Origin: JACNIZ01 sp964344765
GTDB taxonomy: Bacteria; Planctomycetota; UBA1135
DNA: 54,945 nt
Direction: 5' to 3'
Assembly (NCBI GenBank): GCA_964344765.1
Contig: CAYFOM010000031.1
Coordinates: 1 to 54,945 of the forward strand
The translations under genes and the position numbers were made by a program. The notes beneath the pieces were generated by a model. The model saw nothing but the letters and a program-made list of their open reading frames with translations, was not told the origin of the DNA and searched no databases. Shown piece by piece: positions 29,452 to 37,788 of this stretch. Within the stretch, counting starts at the first letter, position 1, and the number at the start of each line of letters is the position of its first letter.

Positions 29452-30582
29452 TTGATTCGGCCCAGATTCAATGACCCTGTAAGAAATGGGGTCCAGGTAG
29501 CCAAGGAATCCGCTCGGGTCCCTGGGGCACTAGAGTTCTTTGCCGGTGTCGGCCTTGCTTCGGAGGGATATAAGTCATATTTCAACACCGTTTGGGCAAA
29601 TGACTTTTGTTCCAAGAAAGGGAAAACGTACCAATTGAATCATAGAGGAATCGACTTTTCGGATAAGTCGATTACCGATGTCTGCGGGTCTGGTCTTCCA
29701 GAAGCCACTTTATCCTGGGCTAGCTTCCCCTGTCAGGACCTTTCGTTGGCAGGGAATTTGAAGGGATTGAAAGGAAGCCGCAGTTCGCTGGTGATGGAGT
29801 GGCTCCGGGTGATGGATGAGATGCCCACCGCGCCCAAGCTGCTGGTCGCAGAGAATGTCGTTGGGCTCGTCTCTGCCGGAGGGGGAGAGAATTATTTGCG
29901 CCTTCACGAACAGCTAACCAAGAGGGGATTCAAGGTGGGCGCAGTTGTACTTGACGCAAAGTGGTGGACTCCACAATCCCGCCCAAGGGTTTTCGTTGTT
30001 GCTGTAAGCAAGGAAATTCCGACCGAGCGCTTTGAATCTGAAAAATTTGAATGGTGTCACACCAAAGCCATCCAGGCGATTAGCAATAGAATCCCAGGAT
30101 TTCGTTTATGGAAAATCCCAAAGCCCCGAACTAACCGAAAGTTTCTGGAGGATGTCATAGATTTCTCACTGAAATGTGATTCCAGTGAGCAATCCGATCG
30201 ACTAATTGAGCTTATCCCGCCCAAGCACAAAGAAAGGCTGCTCAAAGAATTTTCAGAGGGTCGGAAGGCATTTCCGGGGTATCGCAGAACTAGAAATGGC
30301 AGACAAGTTTTGGAGCTGAGGTTTGACGGCCTTGCCGGATGCCTCCGGACTCCAGCAGGAGGAAGTAGCCGCCAGTATTTGGTAATTAATCGAAAAGGGA
30401 GAATGGGCACTCGACTACTTGCCGTATCTGAGGCGGCACAGTTAATGGGGGTCCGGAAGTCGTTCAAAATTCAAGGCACATATAACGATGGCTATAAAGC
30501 AATGGGTGATGCCGTTGCGGTTCCTGCTGTTCGTCACTTAAGTAGACATTTGTTGGCACCCCTTTCCAGGTTTGCAATTTAG
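29452..30582 (+). CDS. DNA (cytosine-5) methyltransferase
   Basis: The ordered C5-MTase motifs are present: I (FFAGVGLASEG, about residue 28), IV with the catalytic Cys (FPCQDLSLAG, about 92), VI (AENVVGL, about 133), VIII (QSRPRVFVVAV, about 173), IX-like (GCLRTPAGGSSRQYL), and X (YKAMGDAVAVPAV). The target recognition region lies between about 185 and 300. Its length of 376 is typical for a Type II enzyme. The start is a TTG, with AGG 8 bases upstream. An alternative in-frame TTG lies at 29446. Base composition is more AT-rich than neighbours, which suggests transfer. It is convergent with the GIY-YIG gene, 4 bp between stops. Confidence 0.9.
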   Translation: MIRPRFNDPVRNGVQVAKESARVPGALEFFAGVGLASEGYKSYFNTVWANDFCSKKGKTYQLNHRGIDFSDKSITDVCGSGLPEATLSWASFPCQDLSLAGNLKGLKGSRSSLVMEWLRVMDEMPTAPKLLVAENVVGLVSAGGGENYLRLHEQLTKRGFKVGAVVLDAKWWTPQSRPRVFVVAVSKEIPTERFESEKFEWCHTKAIQAISNRIPGFRLWKIPKPRTNRKFLEDVIDFSLKCDSSEQSDRLIELIPPKHKERLLKEFSEGRKAFPGYRRTRNGRQVLELRFDGLAGCLRTPAGGSSRQYLVINRKGRMGTRLLAVSEAAQLMGVRKSFKIQGTYNDGYKAMGDAVAVPAVRHLSRHLLAPLSRFAI

Positions 30583-30586
30583 TCGG

Positions 30587-31165
30587 CTAAACGCCGGATT
30601 CATCATTCTCTTTAATAAATTCCTTATAGTACTTGCTGGTTCGTTCGAAGTGCACGCTTAGAGTTCGGCGAAGCTCTGCGTTGTTTTTCACTTCCAGGAT
30701 GTAGCCAAACAGCGCTGAAAGATGCTGGAGCTGTCTAGGCAGCCGTCTCATTGGCTCAAGTCTAAGGAGTCGCTCATCTTCTGGCAGAATCGCAATGGAT
30801 GTTCCCGGCGGTGGAGAATCTGAGCAAGTTTGCAATGAAGGGATTTTCCCATTAATCAAGGGATTCCTCCTGTTGTAAAGTGAAATTAATTTGTGTTCCA
30901 AATGAGTGACCTCCTCCTTATTCTTGCCAGGCATTGGCCAAGCCAATACTTCAGAAACCTCCCATACATCTAACTGCCGATTGGCAATCACATCGCTTCT
31001 AGCGCTTGTAATGTGCCGCCGCACACGGGTTCGAATTCCGTCCATCGACTGCCCAATATAGATGGGTTCTTTATCTAGGTCGCAAAGGGCATATACGCCT
31101 ATATCGTCACTCAGGTCTTTGAGTGCTTGCTTTCGGAATTCAAGAATGCTGGGCTGCTTATTCAT
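30587..31165 (-). CDS. GIY-YIG nuclease, probable Type II restriction endonuclease
   Basis: A 192-residue protein with a GIY-YIG core: GVYAL and PIYIGQS as the paired Tyr strands (about residues 23-38), GIRTRVRRH carrying the catalytic Arg, and EHKLISLYNRRNPLIN with the metal-binding Glu and the closing Asn (about 89-105). The remaining C-terminal half is helical and unrecognised, perhaps a DNA-recognition part. GIY-YIG enzymes include the Eco29kI- and Hpy188I-type restriction endonucleases. The adjacent convergent C5-methyltransferase makes a restriction partner likely. Composition is AT-rich like the methyltransferase. It has an AGGAGA ribosome site overlapping the stop of the upstream Tat gene. 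Confidence 0.8.
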   Translation of the reverse strand: MNKQPSILEFRKQALKDLSDDIGVYALCDLDKEPIYIGQSMDGIRTRVRRHITSARSDVIANRQLDVWEVSEVLAWPMPGKNKEEVTHLEHKLISLYNRRNPLINGKIPSLQTCSDSPPPGTSIAILPEDERLLRLEPMRRLPRQLQHLSALFGYILEVKNNAELRRTLSVHFERTSKYYKEFIKENDESGV

Positions 31166-31170
31166 AGTCT

Positions 31171-31176
31171 TCTCCT
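31171..31176 (-). promoter_or_regulatory. Shine-Dalgarno site overlapping the upstream stop codon
   Basis: AGGAGA on the minus strand lies 5 bases before the nuclease ATG (31165) and shares bases with the TAG (31175-31177) of the upstream TIM-barrel gene. It is one of the strongest ribosome sites in the window and may couple the nuclease to translation of the upstream gene. Confidence 0.6.
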
Positions 31177-32113
31177 AGTTACTAAAACCGTCGGCTTTGC
31201 GGTACGCACCGAGCAACTTCTGTTCGCCATCCTTGCCGCCTTGCGACTTGCCGTGCTCCATGCCCAAGATGCCTTTAAAGCCGCGTTTGTGAATGGCTTG
31301 GAACACGTTGCGGTAGTTGACTTCGCCGGTGTACGGCTCTTTGCGGCCGGGGTTGTCGCCGATTTGGTAGTACGCGATTTCGTCCCAATAGCGCTTGATG
31401 TTGGGAATCAAATTGCCCTCGGTAATCGCTTGGTGATAGATATCGAACAAGATCTTCACCGCCGGCGATTGCACCGCTTTGCACAACATATGTGCATGCG
31501 CGCTGCGCTCCAAGTACATGCCGGAGTGATCGCGGAAGTTCAGCGGTTCCATCACCATGACCAAACCATGCGGCTCAAAAATCTCGGCGCCGCGACGCAG
31601 AAATTCGATCGCGTTGACGTGCTGATCTTCGGGCTGAAGCTTGTGGTACTTATCGCCAAGCACGATGGTCATCCACTTGGCATTGACGCGCTTGGCGACT
31701 TCAACCGACTTGCGCAAATCGCCTAGGAAGTTGTCCAACTCGTCCTTTTTGCCGGTGGCAAAGGTCGGCCGACCAAAGGCGGTGCCGAAGTTGGCGACAA
31801 ACACACCCATACGCATGCCCAATCGTTCCATCGCCTTGGCAATGCGATTTTGATCCTCAATCGAACGATTGGTCATCTGGTTGTCTTCCCACGACCGAAA
31901 ACCGTGGTCGTGCGACCATTCCAACTGCGAAACAAAATCCTTACCGGCGTGGGCTTGGAACATGCCGAAGTGCGGCGCGTAATCGAGCTGAAAAGGCTCG
32001 GCCGAATTCACATCAACGGTGGCGTCGGCAAGGGTCGCGCCAGCGGCGGTGGCAGGGATGGCGGCTGCCGGAACGGCGGCGAGGGAAGTGCGGAGGAAGG
32101 ATCGACGGTTCAT
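31175..32113 (-). CDS. Tat-exported hydroxypyruvate-isomerase-like TIM-barrel protein
   Basis: A textbook twin-arginine leader (NRRSFLRTSLAAVPAAAIP) is followed by a sugar-isomerase/epimerase TIM barrel. Barrel strands and acidic metal ligands include MRMGVFVANFG, WMTIVLGD, LVMVMEPLNF (Glu), VKILFDIYHQAIT (Asp, His), YYQIGDNPGRKEPYTGE (Glu) and ILGMEHGKS (Glu). The order and the DIYHQ motif match hydroxypyruvate isomerase (Hyi)-type proteins, yet export makes the cytoplasmic Hyi role unlikely. Length 312. It is divergent from the Tat Gfo/Idh gene (52 bp apart), a frequent planctomycete pairing in sugar degradation loci. The nuclease gene follows 9 bp downstream. Confidence 0.88.
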   Translation of the reverse strand: MNRRSFLRTSLAAVPAAAIPATAAGATLADATVDVNSAEPFQLDYAPHFGMFQAHAGKDFVSQLEWSHDHGFRSWEDNQMTNRSIEDQNRIAKAMERLGMRMGVFVANFGTAFGRPTFATGKKDELDNFLGDLRKSVEVAKRVNAKWMTIVLGDKYHKLQPEDQHVNAIEFLRRGAEIFEPHGLVMVMEPLNFRDHSGMYLERSAHAHMLCKAVQSPAVKILFDIYHQAITEGNLIPNIKRYWDEIAYYQIGDNPGRKEPYTGEVNYRNVFQAIHKRGFKGILGMEHGKSQGGKDGEQKLLGAYRKADGFSN

Positions 32114-32165
32114 GTCAGCAAAAGGGGGACTTGCGCAATCCTACACAAACACCCACACTGCAAAT

Positions 32166-33545
32166 ATGGTTTACCGGCAACGGCGTCGATTTCTCCAAAC
32201 CACCGGCGGATTGCTGGGTGGATTACTGATCGGCTCGCAAGGCGGCGCGCAGTCGCCTGGTGGGGGCGGCGGCAAACAAGCGCCAGGCGATGGTGCCGGC
32301 AAAGCGGCTAAGGTCGACAATCGTTTGCGTATCGGCGTGATTGGTACCGCGAATCGAGCGGCGGCCAACATCCATGGCGTCAGCGGCGAGAACATCGTTG
32401 CGATTTGCGACGTCGACGCCAACTTCCTCGACGCGGCCGGCGAACGCTTTCCTGAAGCTAAGCGCTTTAATGACTTCCGTGAAATGTTCGGCGAAGTCGA
32501 GATGGACGGTGTCGTCGTGTCGACCGCCGACCACACTCACGCGCCGGCAACAATGATGGCGCTGAAAGCCGGTATTGCGGTCTATTGCGAAAAGCCGCTG
32601 ACCCATAGTGTTTGGGAAGCGCGTGAAGTCGCGCGATTGGCGAAGAAGGCGAAAGTCGCAACGCAGATGGGTACGCAAATTCACGCCGGCAACAATTACC
32701 GCCGCGTGGTCGAACTCATTCGAAGCGGCGCCATTGGGCCGGTACATGAAGCGCATTGCTGGGTGGGCAAAGCATGGGGCGGCGGCGAGCGGCCGACCGA
32801 AGTGCAAATGGAACCGGCCGAGTTCAGTCACTTTTTGTGGCTAGGTCCGGCGCCGGATCGTCCGTATCACGATTTCTATCACCCGGCGCAATGGCGACGC
32901 TTCTGGGACTTCGGCGGCGGAACCTTGGGCGACATGGGCTGCCATCATTTGGACCTGCCGTTCTGGGCTTTGGATCTACGCCACCCCGTTTTGGTCGACG
33001 CCGAGGGCCCGCCGGTTCACCCGGAAACTGCGCCCACTCAAATGCGCGCCAAGTGGACCTTCCCGGCGCGCAAATCCGTCGACGGAAAAATGCTTCGCGA
33101 GGTCGATTTGTATTGGCACGACGGCGGCATGAAACCGTGGCAATTGGGCGGCCAGCCATGGAAGGGCAAAGGCCACGTGCAAGCCGATCCGGCGGTTCCC
33201 AAGTGGGGTTCGGGCACGTTGTTCGTCGGCGAAAAAGGCATGTTGTTGTGCGACTACGGCCGCCATGTATTGCTGCCCGAGGACAAGTGGACCGACTTCC
33301 AAGCGCCGCCGCAAAGCATTCCCAATTCCGTCGGCCATTACAAAGAATGGCTTGACGCCATTCGCAACGGCACGCCGACCACGTGCAACTTCGATTACTC
33401 CGGCGCGCTAACCGAAACGGTGCTGCTTGGCAATGTGGCTTACCGCTCCGGCACCAGTTTCCAATGGGATGGCGCCAAATTGCAGGCAAGTGAACCCGAA
33501 GCGCAGAGCTTCATTCAGCGCAAGTACCGCGACGGGTGGATGTAG
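32166..33545 (+). CDS. Tat-exported Gfo/Idh/MocA oxidoreductase
   Basis: A twin-arginine leader (RQRRRFLQTTGGLLGGLLIG) and a Gly/Pro-rich spacer precede the Rossmann domain (LRIGVIGTANRAA, IVAICDVD, VVSTADHTHAPATMMAL) and the AVYCEKPLTHSV motif with its EKP Lys. The C-terminal domain has the GGTLGDMGCHHLDLPFW segment, whose Asp/His pair marks the active site of this subgroup. It lacks any free NAD supply outside the cell. Related exported members keep the cofactor tightly bound and reshuffle hydride on one sugar, as in 3-keto-sugar pathways (family knowledge). The frame opens at 32019, but ATG 32166 starts the Tat leader. Confidence 0.88.
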   Translation: MVYRQRRRFLQTTGGLLGGLLIGSQGGAQSPGGGGGKQAPGDGAGKAAKVDNRLRIGVIGTANRAAANIHGVSGENIVAICDVDANFLDAAGERFPEAKRFNDFREMFGEVEMDGVVVSTADHTHAPATMMALKAGIAVYCEKPLTHSVWEAREVARLAKKAKVATQMGTQIHAGNNYRRVVELIRSGAIGPVHEAHCWVGKAWGGGERPTEVQMEPAEFSHFLWLGPAPDRPYHDFYHPAQWRRFWDFGGGTLGDMGCHHLDLPFWALDLRHPVLVDAEGPPVHPETAPTQMRAKWTFPARKSVDGKMLREVDLYWHDGGMKPWQLGGQPWKGKGHVQADPAVPKWGSGTLFVGEKGMLLCDYGRHVLLPEDKWTDFQAPPQSIPNSVGHYKEWLDAIRNGTPTTCNFDYSGALTETVLLGNVAYRSGTSFQWDGAKLQASEPEAQSFIQRKYRDGWM

Positions 33546-33554
33546 AATTGGGGC

Positions 33555-33866
33555 ATGCACATCATCTCAGCCCGCATTCAAGTGAAAGAAGAGTGTCGTC
33601 AGCAGTTCGTTGAGGCCAGCAAGGCGATCATCGAAGGCACTCGCGCCGAGGACGGCTGCCTGTTCTACGCGCTGCACGAGGATGTGCATGAACCGGGTTC
33701 GTTTTTGTTTTACGAGGAGTGGCGCGATCAAGAGGCGATCGACAATCACTTCAAGGAACCGCACTTTTTGAAGTTTGGTGAAGACATCGCCGACTTGATC
33801 ATGTGTGAGCCCGACATCGCCGTCATGGCTATCGCCGACGACGCCGCGGCCGAGGTAACCAGCTAG
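33555..33866 (+). CDS. Antibiotic-biosynthesis-monooxygenase (ABM) domain protein
   Basis: A 103-residue ferredoxin-like ABM protein: MHIISARIQVKEECRQQF strand and helix, then GCLFYALHEDVHEPGSFLFYEEWRD with the typical Glu-Trp end, and HFKEPHFLKFGEDI. YgiN-type members of this family act on quinols or handle reactive intermediates as small homodimers. It starts 9 bp after the exported oxidoreductase and 11 bp before the regulator gene on the same strand, so it may be in one transcript with them. Substrate unknown. Confidence 0.85.
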   Translation: MHIISARIQVKEECRQQFVEASKAIIEGTRAEDGCLFYALHEDVHEPGSFLFYEEWRDQEAIDNHFKEPHFLKFGEDIADLIMCEPDIAVMAIADDAAAEVTS

Positions 33867-33877
33867 TCGCCGCACTG

Positions 33878-35074
33878 ATGGCCCCGCGCCGCGTTGCTCT
33901 GCTGTTCCATCGCGACCTGGCATTTTGTCGCGGCGTGCTGGCGGGCATCGAAGAGTGGTTGTTGGAAAGCGGTGCCAATTGGCGCTTGCGTCACGCGCCG
34001 TCGACCAGCCGCGTGATGCCGTCGCTGCGCGAATGGCAAGCGCATGGCGTGTTGGGGCATGTGTTTGAGGAGAGCTTGGCGAAGAACCTGAAAGACCTGC
34101 AGCTGCCGTGGGTCAATACAACGCTAACCATTCCATGGTTGGATGTTCCGGCCGTCGATGCCCATCATTCACAAGTCGGGCGCATGGCGGCGGAGTACTT
34201 GCTCGATCGGTCCTTTCGCAGCTACGGATTTTTCGGCAACAAGTGGGCGCTGTTCTCGCGTTTGCGTGAACTCGGCTTTCGTCAACGCTTGCAAGAAGCC
34301 GGCTTTGATGCGGTCCCGCACTACGCCGACTATTTGCCGATGCGGCCGACGTCGAGCAGCTGGGTGCAAACCGATGCTGAGGTGAGCACGTGGTTGCATT
34401 CGTTGCCGAAGCCGGTGGCGGTGTTTTGCTGCCACGATGTACCGGCTTGTGACTTGATTGAAGCGTGCGCGAATTTGGGCATGCGCGTGCCCGAGGACGT
34501 GGCGATCTTGGGCGTGGATAACGATCGCTTTGAATGCGAGATGGCGCATCCGACCTTGTCCAGTGTCGCGCTGCCGACGCGCGAGATCGGTCGCACCGCC
34601 GCCGAGTTATTGAATCAAGCGATGAACGCCGCCTATGGATCCGAGAGCGGAGAAGAACCGGCGACTGCGTTCCATTCCAAGCCGCGCTTAATTTCGCCCA
34701 GTCACGTGGTGGCGCGGCGGTCCACCGATGTACACGCAGTGAACGACGACTGCGTGCAACGCGCGTTGGAATTCATGAAGCAGCACAGTGACGGTGAGTT
34801 GCGCGTGGACGACGTTGCCAAAGCCGCCGGCTTATCGCGCCGTCAACTGGAGCGACGCTTCCGTGAATCGATGGGCCGCACTGTGCTCAATGAAATTCAT
34901 CGGCTGCGCATTGAACGCGCACTGAAGTTGCTGGCCGAGTCCAATCTCAAAATCGAAGCCATCGCTTATCGCGTAGGCTTCTCCGGCGCGCGCCAAATGG
35001 CCGACGTCTTCCGCAAGCAGCTGGGCAAAGCGCCGAGTCAGTTCCGGAACAGCGCTTCGCCTACGCCTTGGTAG
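33878..35074 (+). CDS. xylR: XylR-type AraC-family regulator with LacI-like sensor domain
   Basis: Residues about 1-260 are a periplasmic-binding-protein-like sugar sensor of the LacI/GalR type (VALLFHRDLAFCRGVLAGI, AVFCCHDVPACDLIEAC, VAILGVDNDRFECEM, LSSVALPTREIGRTAAELL). The C-terminal 100 residues are an AraC double helix-turn-helix (VDDVAKAAGLSRRQLERRF, KIEAIAYRVGFSGARQMADVFRKQLG). This is the arrangement of E. coli XylR. Its position convergent with xylB (37-bp overlap) and near xylA supports control of xylose genes. Operator sites were not identified. The start ATG is 11 bp after the ABM gene. Confidence 0.88.
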   Translation: MAPRRVALLFHRDLAFCRGVLAGIEEWLLESGANWRLRHAPSTSRVMPSLREWQAHGVLGHVFEESLAKNLKDLQLPWVNTTLTIPWLDVPAVDAHHSQVGRMAAEYLLDRSFRSYGFFGNKWALFSRLRELGFRQRLQEAGFDAVPHYADYLPMRPTSSSWVQTDAEVSTWLHSLPKPVAVFCCHDVPACDLIEACANLGMRVPEDVAILGVDNDRFECEMAHPTLSSVALPTREIGRTAAELLNQAMNAAYGSESGEEPATAFHSKPRLISPSHVVARRSTDVHAVNDDCVQRALEFMKQHSDGELRVDDVAKAAGLSRRQLERRFRESMGRTVLNEIHRLRIERALKLLAESNLKIEAIAYRVGFSGARQMADVFRKQLGKAPSQFRNSASPTPW

Positions 35075-36501
35075 CGTTGCAGCGCTTCGGCGTAGACATC
35101 GGCGTGTTGGGAGTTCGGTTCGGCAGTCGCAGTTTCGCCGCGTTCGGCAATCGCCGCATAAAGCTCCGACGGATGGCGTCCGCTGTCGAGCCAGCAAGCT
35201 TGGAAAGCGCCGCCTAGTGCAGCCGATTCAGCTTCGGCGGCGACGCTGAGCGGCAGCTGGAACATGTCGGCGAGTATCTGGCGCCACAACGCGTTGCCGG
35301 CACCGCCGCCGACTAAGCGAATTTGATCGACTTGCATGCCTTGTGCGCGCAGTGCATTCATGCCGCCGGCCAGCGCGAACGATGCGCCTTCCAATGCGGC
35401 GCGGTACAGGGTTGCTGCGTTCAATTGACCGCCGCGAATGCCGTAAAGCACCCCGCATGCATGCGGCCAATTCGGAGTGCGTTCGCCGGTTAAGTAAGGC
35501 AGGTAAAGCATGCCATCACAACCAGCCGCAACGTCGGTAGCGGCTTGGGTGAGGTCGGCGTGGCTGCGCTCGCTTTGCTTGCGCACATCATCGACGACGG
35601 TGGTGCAGTTTTGCGTGCACACCAACGGCAGCCATCCGCCGGTGGCGTCGCAGAACGCGGCGATGTTGCCTTCATCATCGAGCACCGGCTTTGAGGAGTG
35701 GCCGAACAATGTGCCCGAGGTACCGAGACTCACGATCAAGGTTCCATCTTGAACCGCGCCTGCGCCCAGCGCGCTCATCATGTTGTCGCCACTGCCCGGC
35801 GCAATTCGAATGCTTTCCGATAAGCCGAAACGTTGCGCAATCTCGGGCAGCAATGGCCCCAGCCAAGTCTGCGCTTCGAAAATGTTCGGCAGCATGGTTG
35901 GAAGCGCCGGATCGATTTGGGCCGCACCTTCCAAGTCATAACTGCGTTCAGTCGGCAGGTAATAACCGCTGCCGCTGGCGTCGCCATGATCGGTGCCGAG
36001 TAGGCCGGTCAGGCGGAAATTCAGCCAATCGTGCGGCAACAAAATCTGACGCAAGCGCGCGAAATTTTGCGGCTCGTTGCGCTTCATCCACAACACCTTC
36101 GGCGCGGTGAAACCAGCCGGCGTCGGTCGTTGGAAGAGCTGGGTCAACTCATCCGCTTCAGCGCTGGCCTCGGTATCGCACCACAGCTTGGCCGGACGGA
36201 TGACTTGCAAGTCTTGATCCATCGCCACCATGCCGTGCTGTTGCCCGCTGACTCCAATCGCGCGGATCAAGCGCCGGGCTTCGGCAAGCGGTTCCAGCGC
36301 TTGATCCATCGCCGTTTCAAATGCCGACCACCAATGATCCGGATCTTGCTCGGCCACGCCGACGCGCGCCTTGCCGCCATCGGGCAACGGCAGCATTTCC
36401 ACCGGGCAACCACCGCGCGCGATCACCGTGCCGCGGTCGGCATCGAACACCACCACTTTGACACTTTGCGTGCCAAGATCGACTCCTAAGTACAAGGTCA
36501 T
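35038..36501 (-). CDS. xylB: Xylulokinase
   Basis: A 487-residue FGGY-family sugar kinase that phosphorylates D-xylulose to xylulose 5-phosphate. It shows the ATP site DLGTQSVKVVVFD at the N-terminus, the xylulokinase-specific GVSGQQHGMVAMD, the LWCDTEAS segment, PHDWLNFRLTG, GSGDNMMSALGAG, and the C-terminal phosphate/adenosine motif IRLVGGGAGNALWRQILAD. It lies 31 bp downstream of xylA on the same strand, so they form an operon. Its 3' end overlaps the convergent regulator gene. Confidence 0.94.
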   Translation of the reverse strand: MTLYLGVDLGTQSVKVVVFDADRGTVIARGGCPVEMLPLPDGGKARVGVAEQDPDHWWSAFETAMDQALEPLAEARRLIRAIGVSGQQHGMVAMDQDLQVIRPAKLWCDTEASAEADELTQLFQRPTPAGFTAPKVLWMKRNEPQNFARLRQILLPHDWLNFRLTGLLGTDHGDASGSGYYLPTERSYDLEGAAQIDPALPTMLPNIFEAQTWLGPLLPEIAQRFGLSESIRIAPGSGDNMMSALGAGAVQDGTLIVSLGTSGTLFGHSSKPVLDDEGNIAAFCDATGGWLPLVCTQNCTTVVDDVRKQSERSHADLTQAATDVAAGCDGMLYLPYLTGERTPNWPHACGVLYGIRGGQLNAATLYRAALEGASFALAGGMNALRAQGMQVDQIRLVGGGAGNALWRQILADMFQLPLSVAAEAESAALGGAFQACWLDSGRHPSELYAAIAERGETATAEPNSQHADVYAEALQRYQGVGEALFRN

Positions 36502-36532
36502 GAACGGCTACTCCGTCGCGATTCCGTTGCGG

Positions 36533-37723
36533 TTAGCCGCGCACGCCCATCAGGTATTCATGGGCTAGCTGGTCCAAGCGTTCATAGCGGTGACCTTGCG
36601 CTGCCAAGGCTTCAGGGTCAAGATCCAACGCTTCCAACTGCTCTAAGTGAGCCGGTGAGAAGTTCTCCAGCAACATGCCGACGTCATCGGTATCGGCGTG
36701 GTTGTCGGCGAGGATCTGTTGCACCTCGGCGTCGGCGTCGAATGCTTTGGCTCGGGCGGCCAGGATTTTGTAAGTGCGCATGCAACCGGTTGCGAAGTCC
36801 CACACGCCGTCGATGTCTTCGGTGCGGTAAGCGTGCGCATCGAAGTGGCGCGGGCCGGTGTACGCCGGACGTCCGCTGCAGCCTTCGAGCAAGCGCACCA
36901 GGAAGAACGCGCCCTTTAGGTCTTCACTGCCAAAGCGAAGGTCTTGGTCGTAACGGCCAATGCGCTGCGCGTTGAGATCGATGTGGAACAACTTATTTTG
37001 TTCCATCGCCTGAGCGACGTTGTGCACCATCGAAAGCCCGGCCATATTTTCGTGCGCGGTTTCGGGATTGACGCCGCACATCTCCGGGTAATCCAGCGTT
37101 TCGATGAAGTGCAGCATGTGGCCGGTGGTCGCCAAGTAAATGTCGCCGCGCGGTTCATTCGGCTTGGCTTCCAGCGCGAACTTCAAATCCCAGCCGTTGC
37201 TCTTGACCCATTCGCACAAAAAGTTCAGCCCTTCGCGATACCACTGAATCGCGTCGCGGCAATCACGTGCCGCATCGGTTTCGACGCCTTCACGTCCACC
37301 CCAAAAGACCACCGTTTCGGCACCCAATTCCACGCCGAGTTCAATGCCGCGCATCGCTTTGCGCACCGCGTAAGCGCGCACCTTGGCATCGCTGGCGGTG
37401 AACGCGCCGTCGCGGAAAACCGGATGGCTGAACAAGTTGGTCGTCGCCATCGGCACGACCATGTTGTGATCTTTCAACGCTTGCTTGAAGTCGCCGACGA
37501 TCTGATCGCGCTCGGCGGCAGATGCGCCGAACGGAACCAGGTCGTTGTCGTGCAAGTTCACACCCCAGGCGCCAATGCGGCTGAGGTTTGCAACGATGTC
37601 GGGGGCGCTAATGCGCGGCCGCACCGCCGGTCCGAACGGGTCGCCGCCGGGGTTGCCGACGGTCCACAAGCCGAAGCTGAAGCGGTCGCCGTTGGCGGGG
37701 GATGGAGTGAAGGAGTCAGTCAC
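36533..37723 (-). CDS. xylA: Xylose isomerase (short, actinomycete-like class)
   Basis: Converts D-xylose to D-xylulose with two divalent metals. Motifs: GVNLHDNDLVPFG (catalytic His-Asp), VFWGGREG, ALEAKPNEPRGDI (metal Glu and Lys), CGVNPETAHENMAGL (Glu, His), LFHIDLNAQR (Asp) and GPRHFDAHAYR. Its length of 396 and the early start place it in the shorter class I, as in Streptomyces, rather than the roughly 440-residue E. coli class. The start is GTG, with no ATG available nearby. It heads the xylA-xylB unit, and the transporter gene lies just upstream on the same strand. Confidence 0.94.
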   Translation of the reverse strand: MTDSFTPSPANGDRFSFGLWTVGNPGGDPFGPAVRPRISAPDIVANLSRIGAWGVNLHDNDLVPFGASAAERDQIVGDFKQALKDHNMVVPMATTNLFSHPVFRDGAFTASDAKVRAYAVRKAMRGIELGVELGAETVVFWGGREGVETDAARDCRDAIQWYREGLNFLCEWVKSNGWDLKFALEAKPNEPRGDIYLATTGHMLHFIETLDYPEMCGVNPETAHENMAGLSMVHNVAQAMEQNKLFHIDLNAQRIGRYDQDLRFGSEDLKGAFFLVRLLEGCSGRPAYTGPRHFDAHAYRTEDIDGVWDFATGCMRTYKILAARAKAFDADAEVQQILADNHADTDDVGMLLENFSPAHLEQLEALDLDPEALAAQGHRYERLDQLAHEYLMGVRG

Positions 37724-37788
37724 TTTTTATGCGGGGGATGACGAGGAAGGTGGGCTTCGTTGCTAGGGAAATGCGCTGGGCAGTGGTT

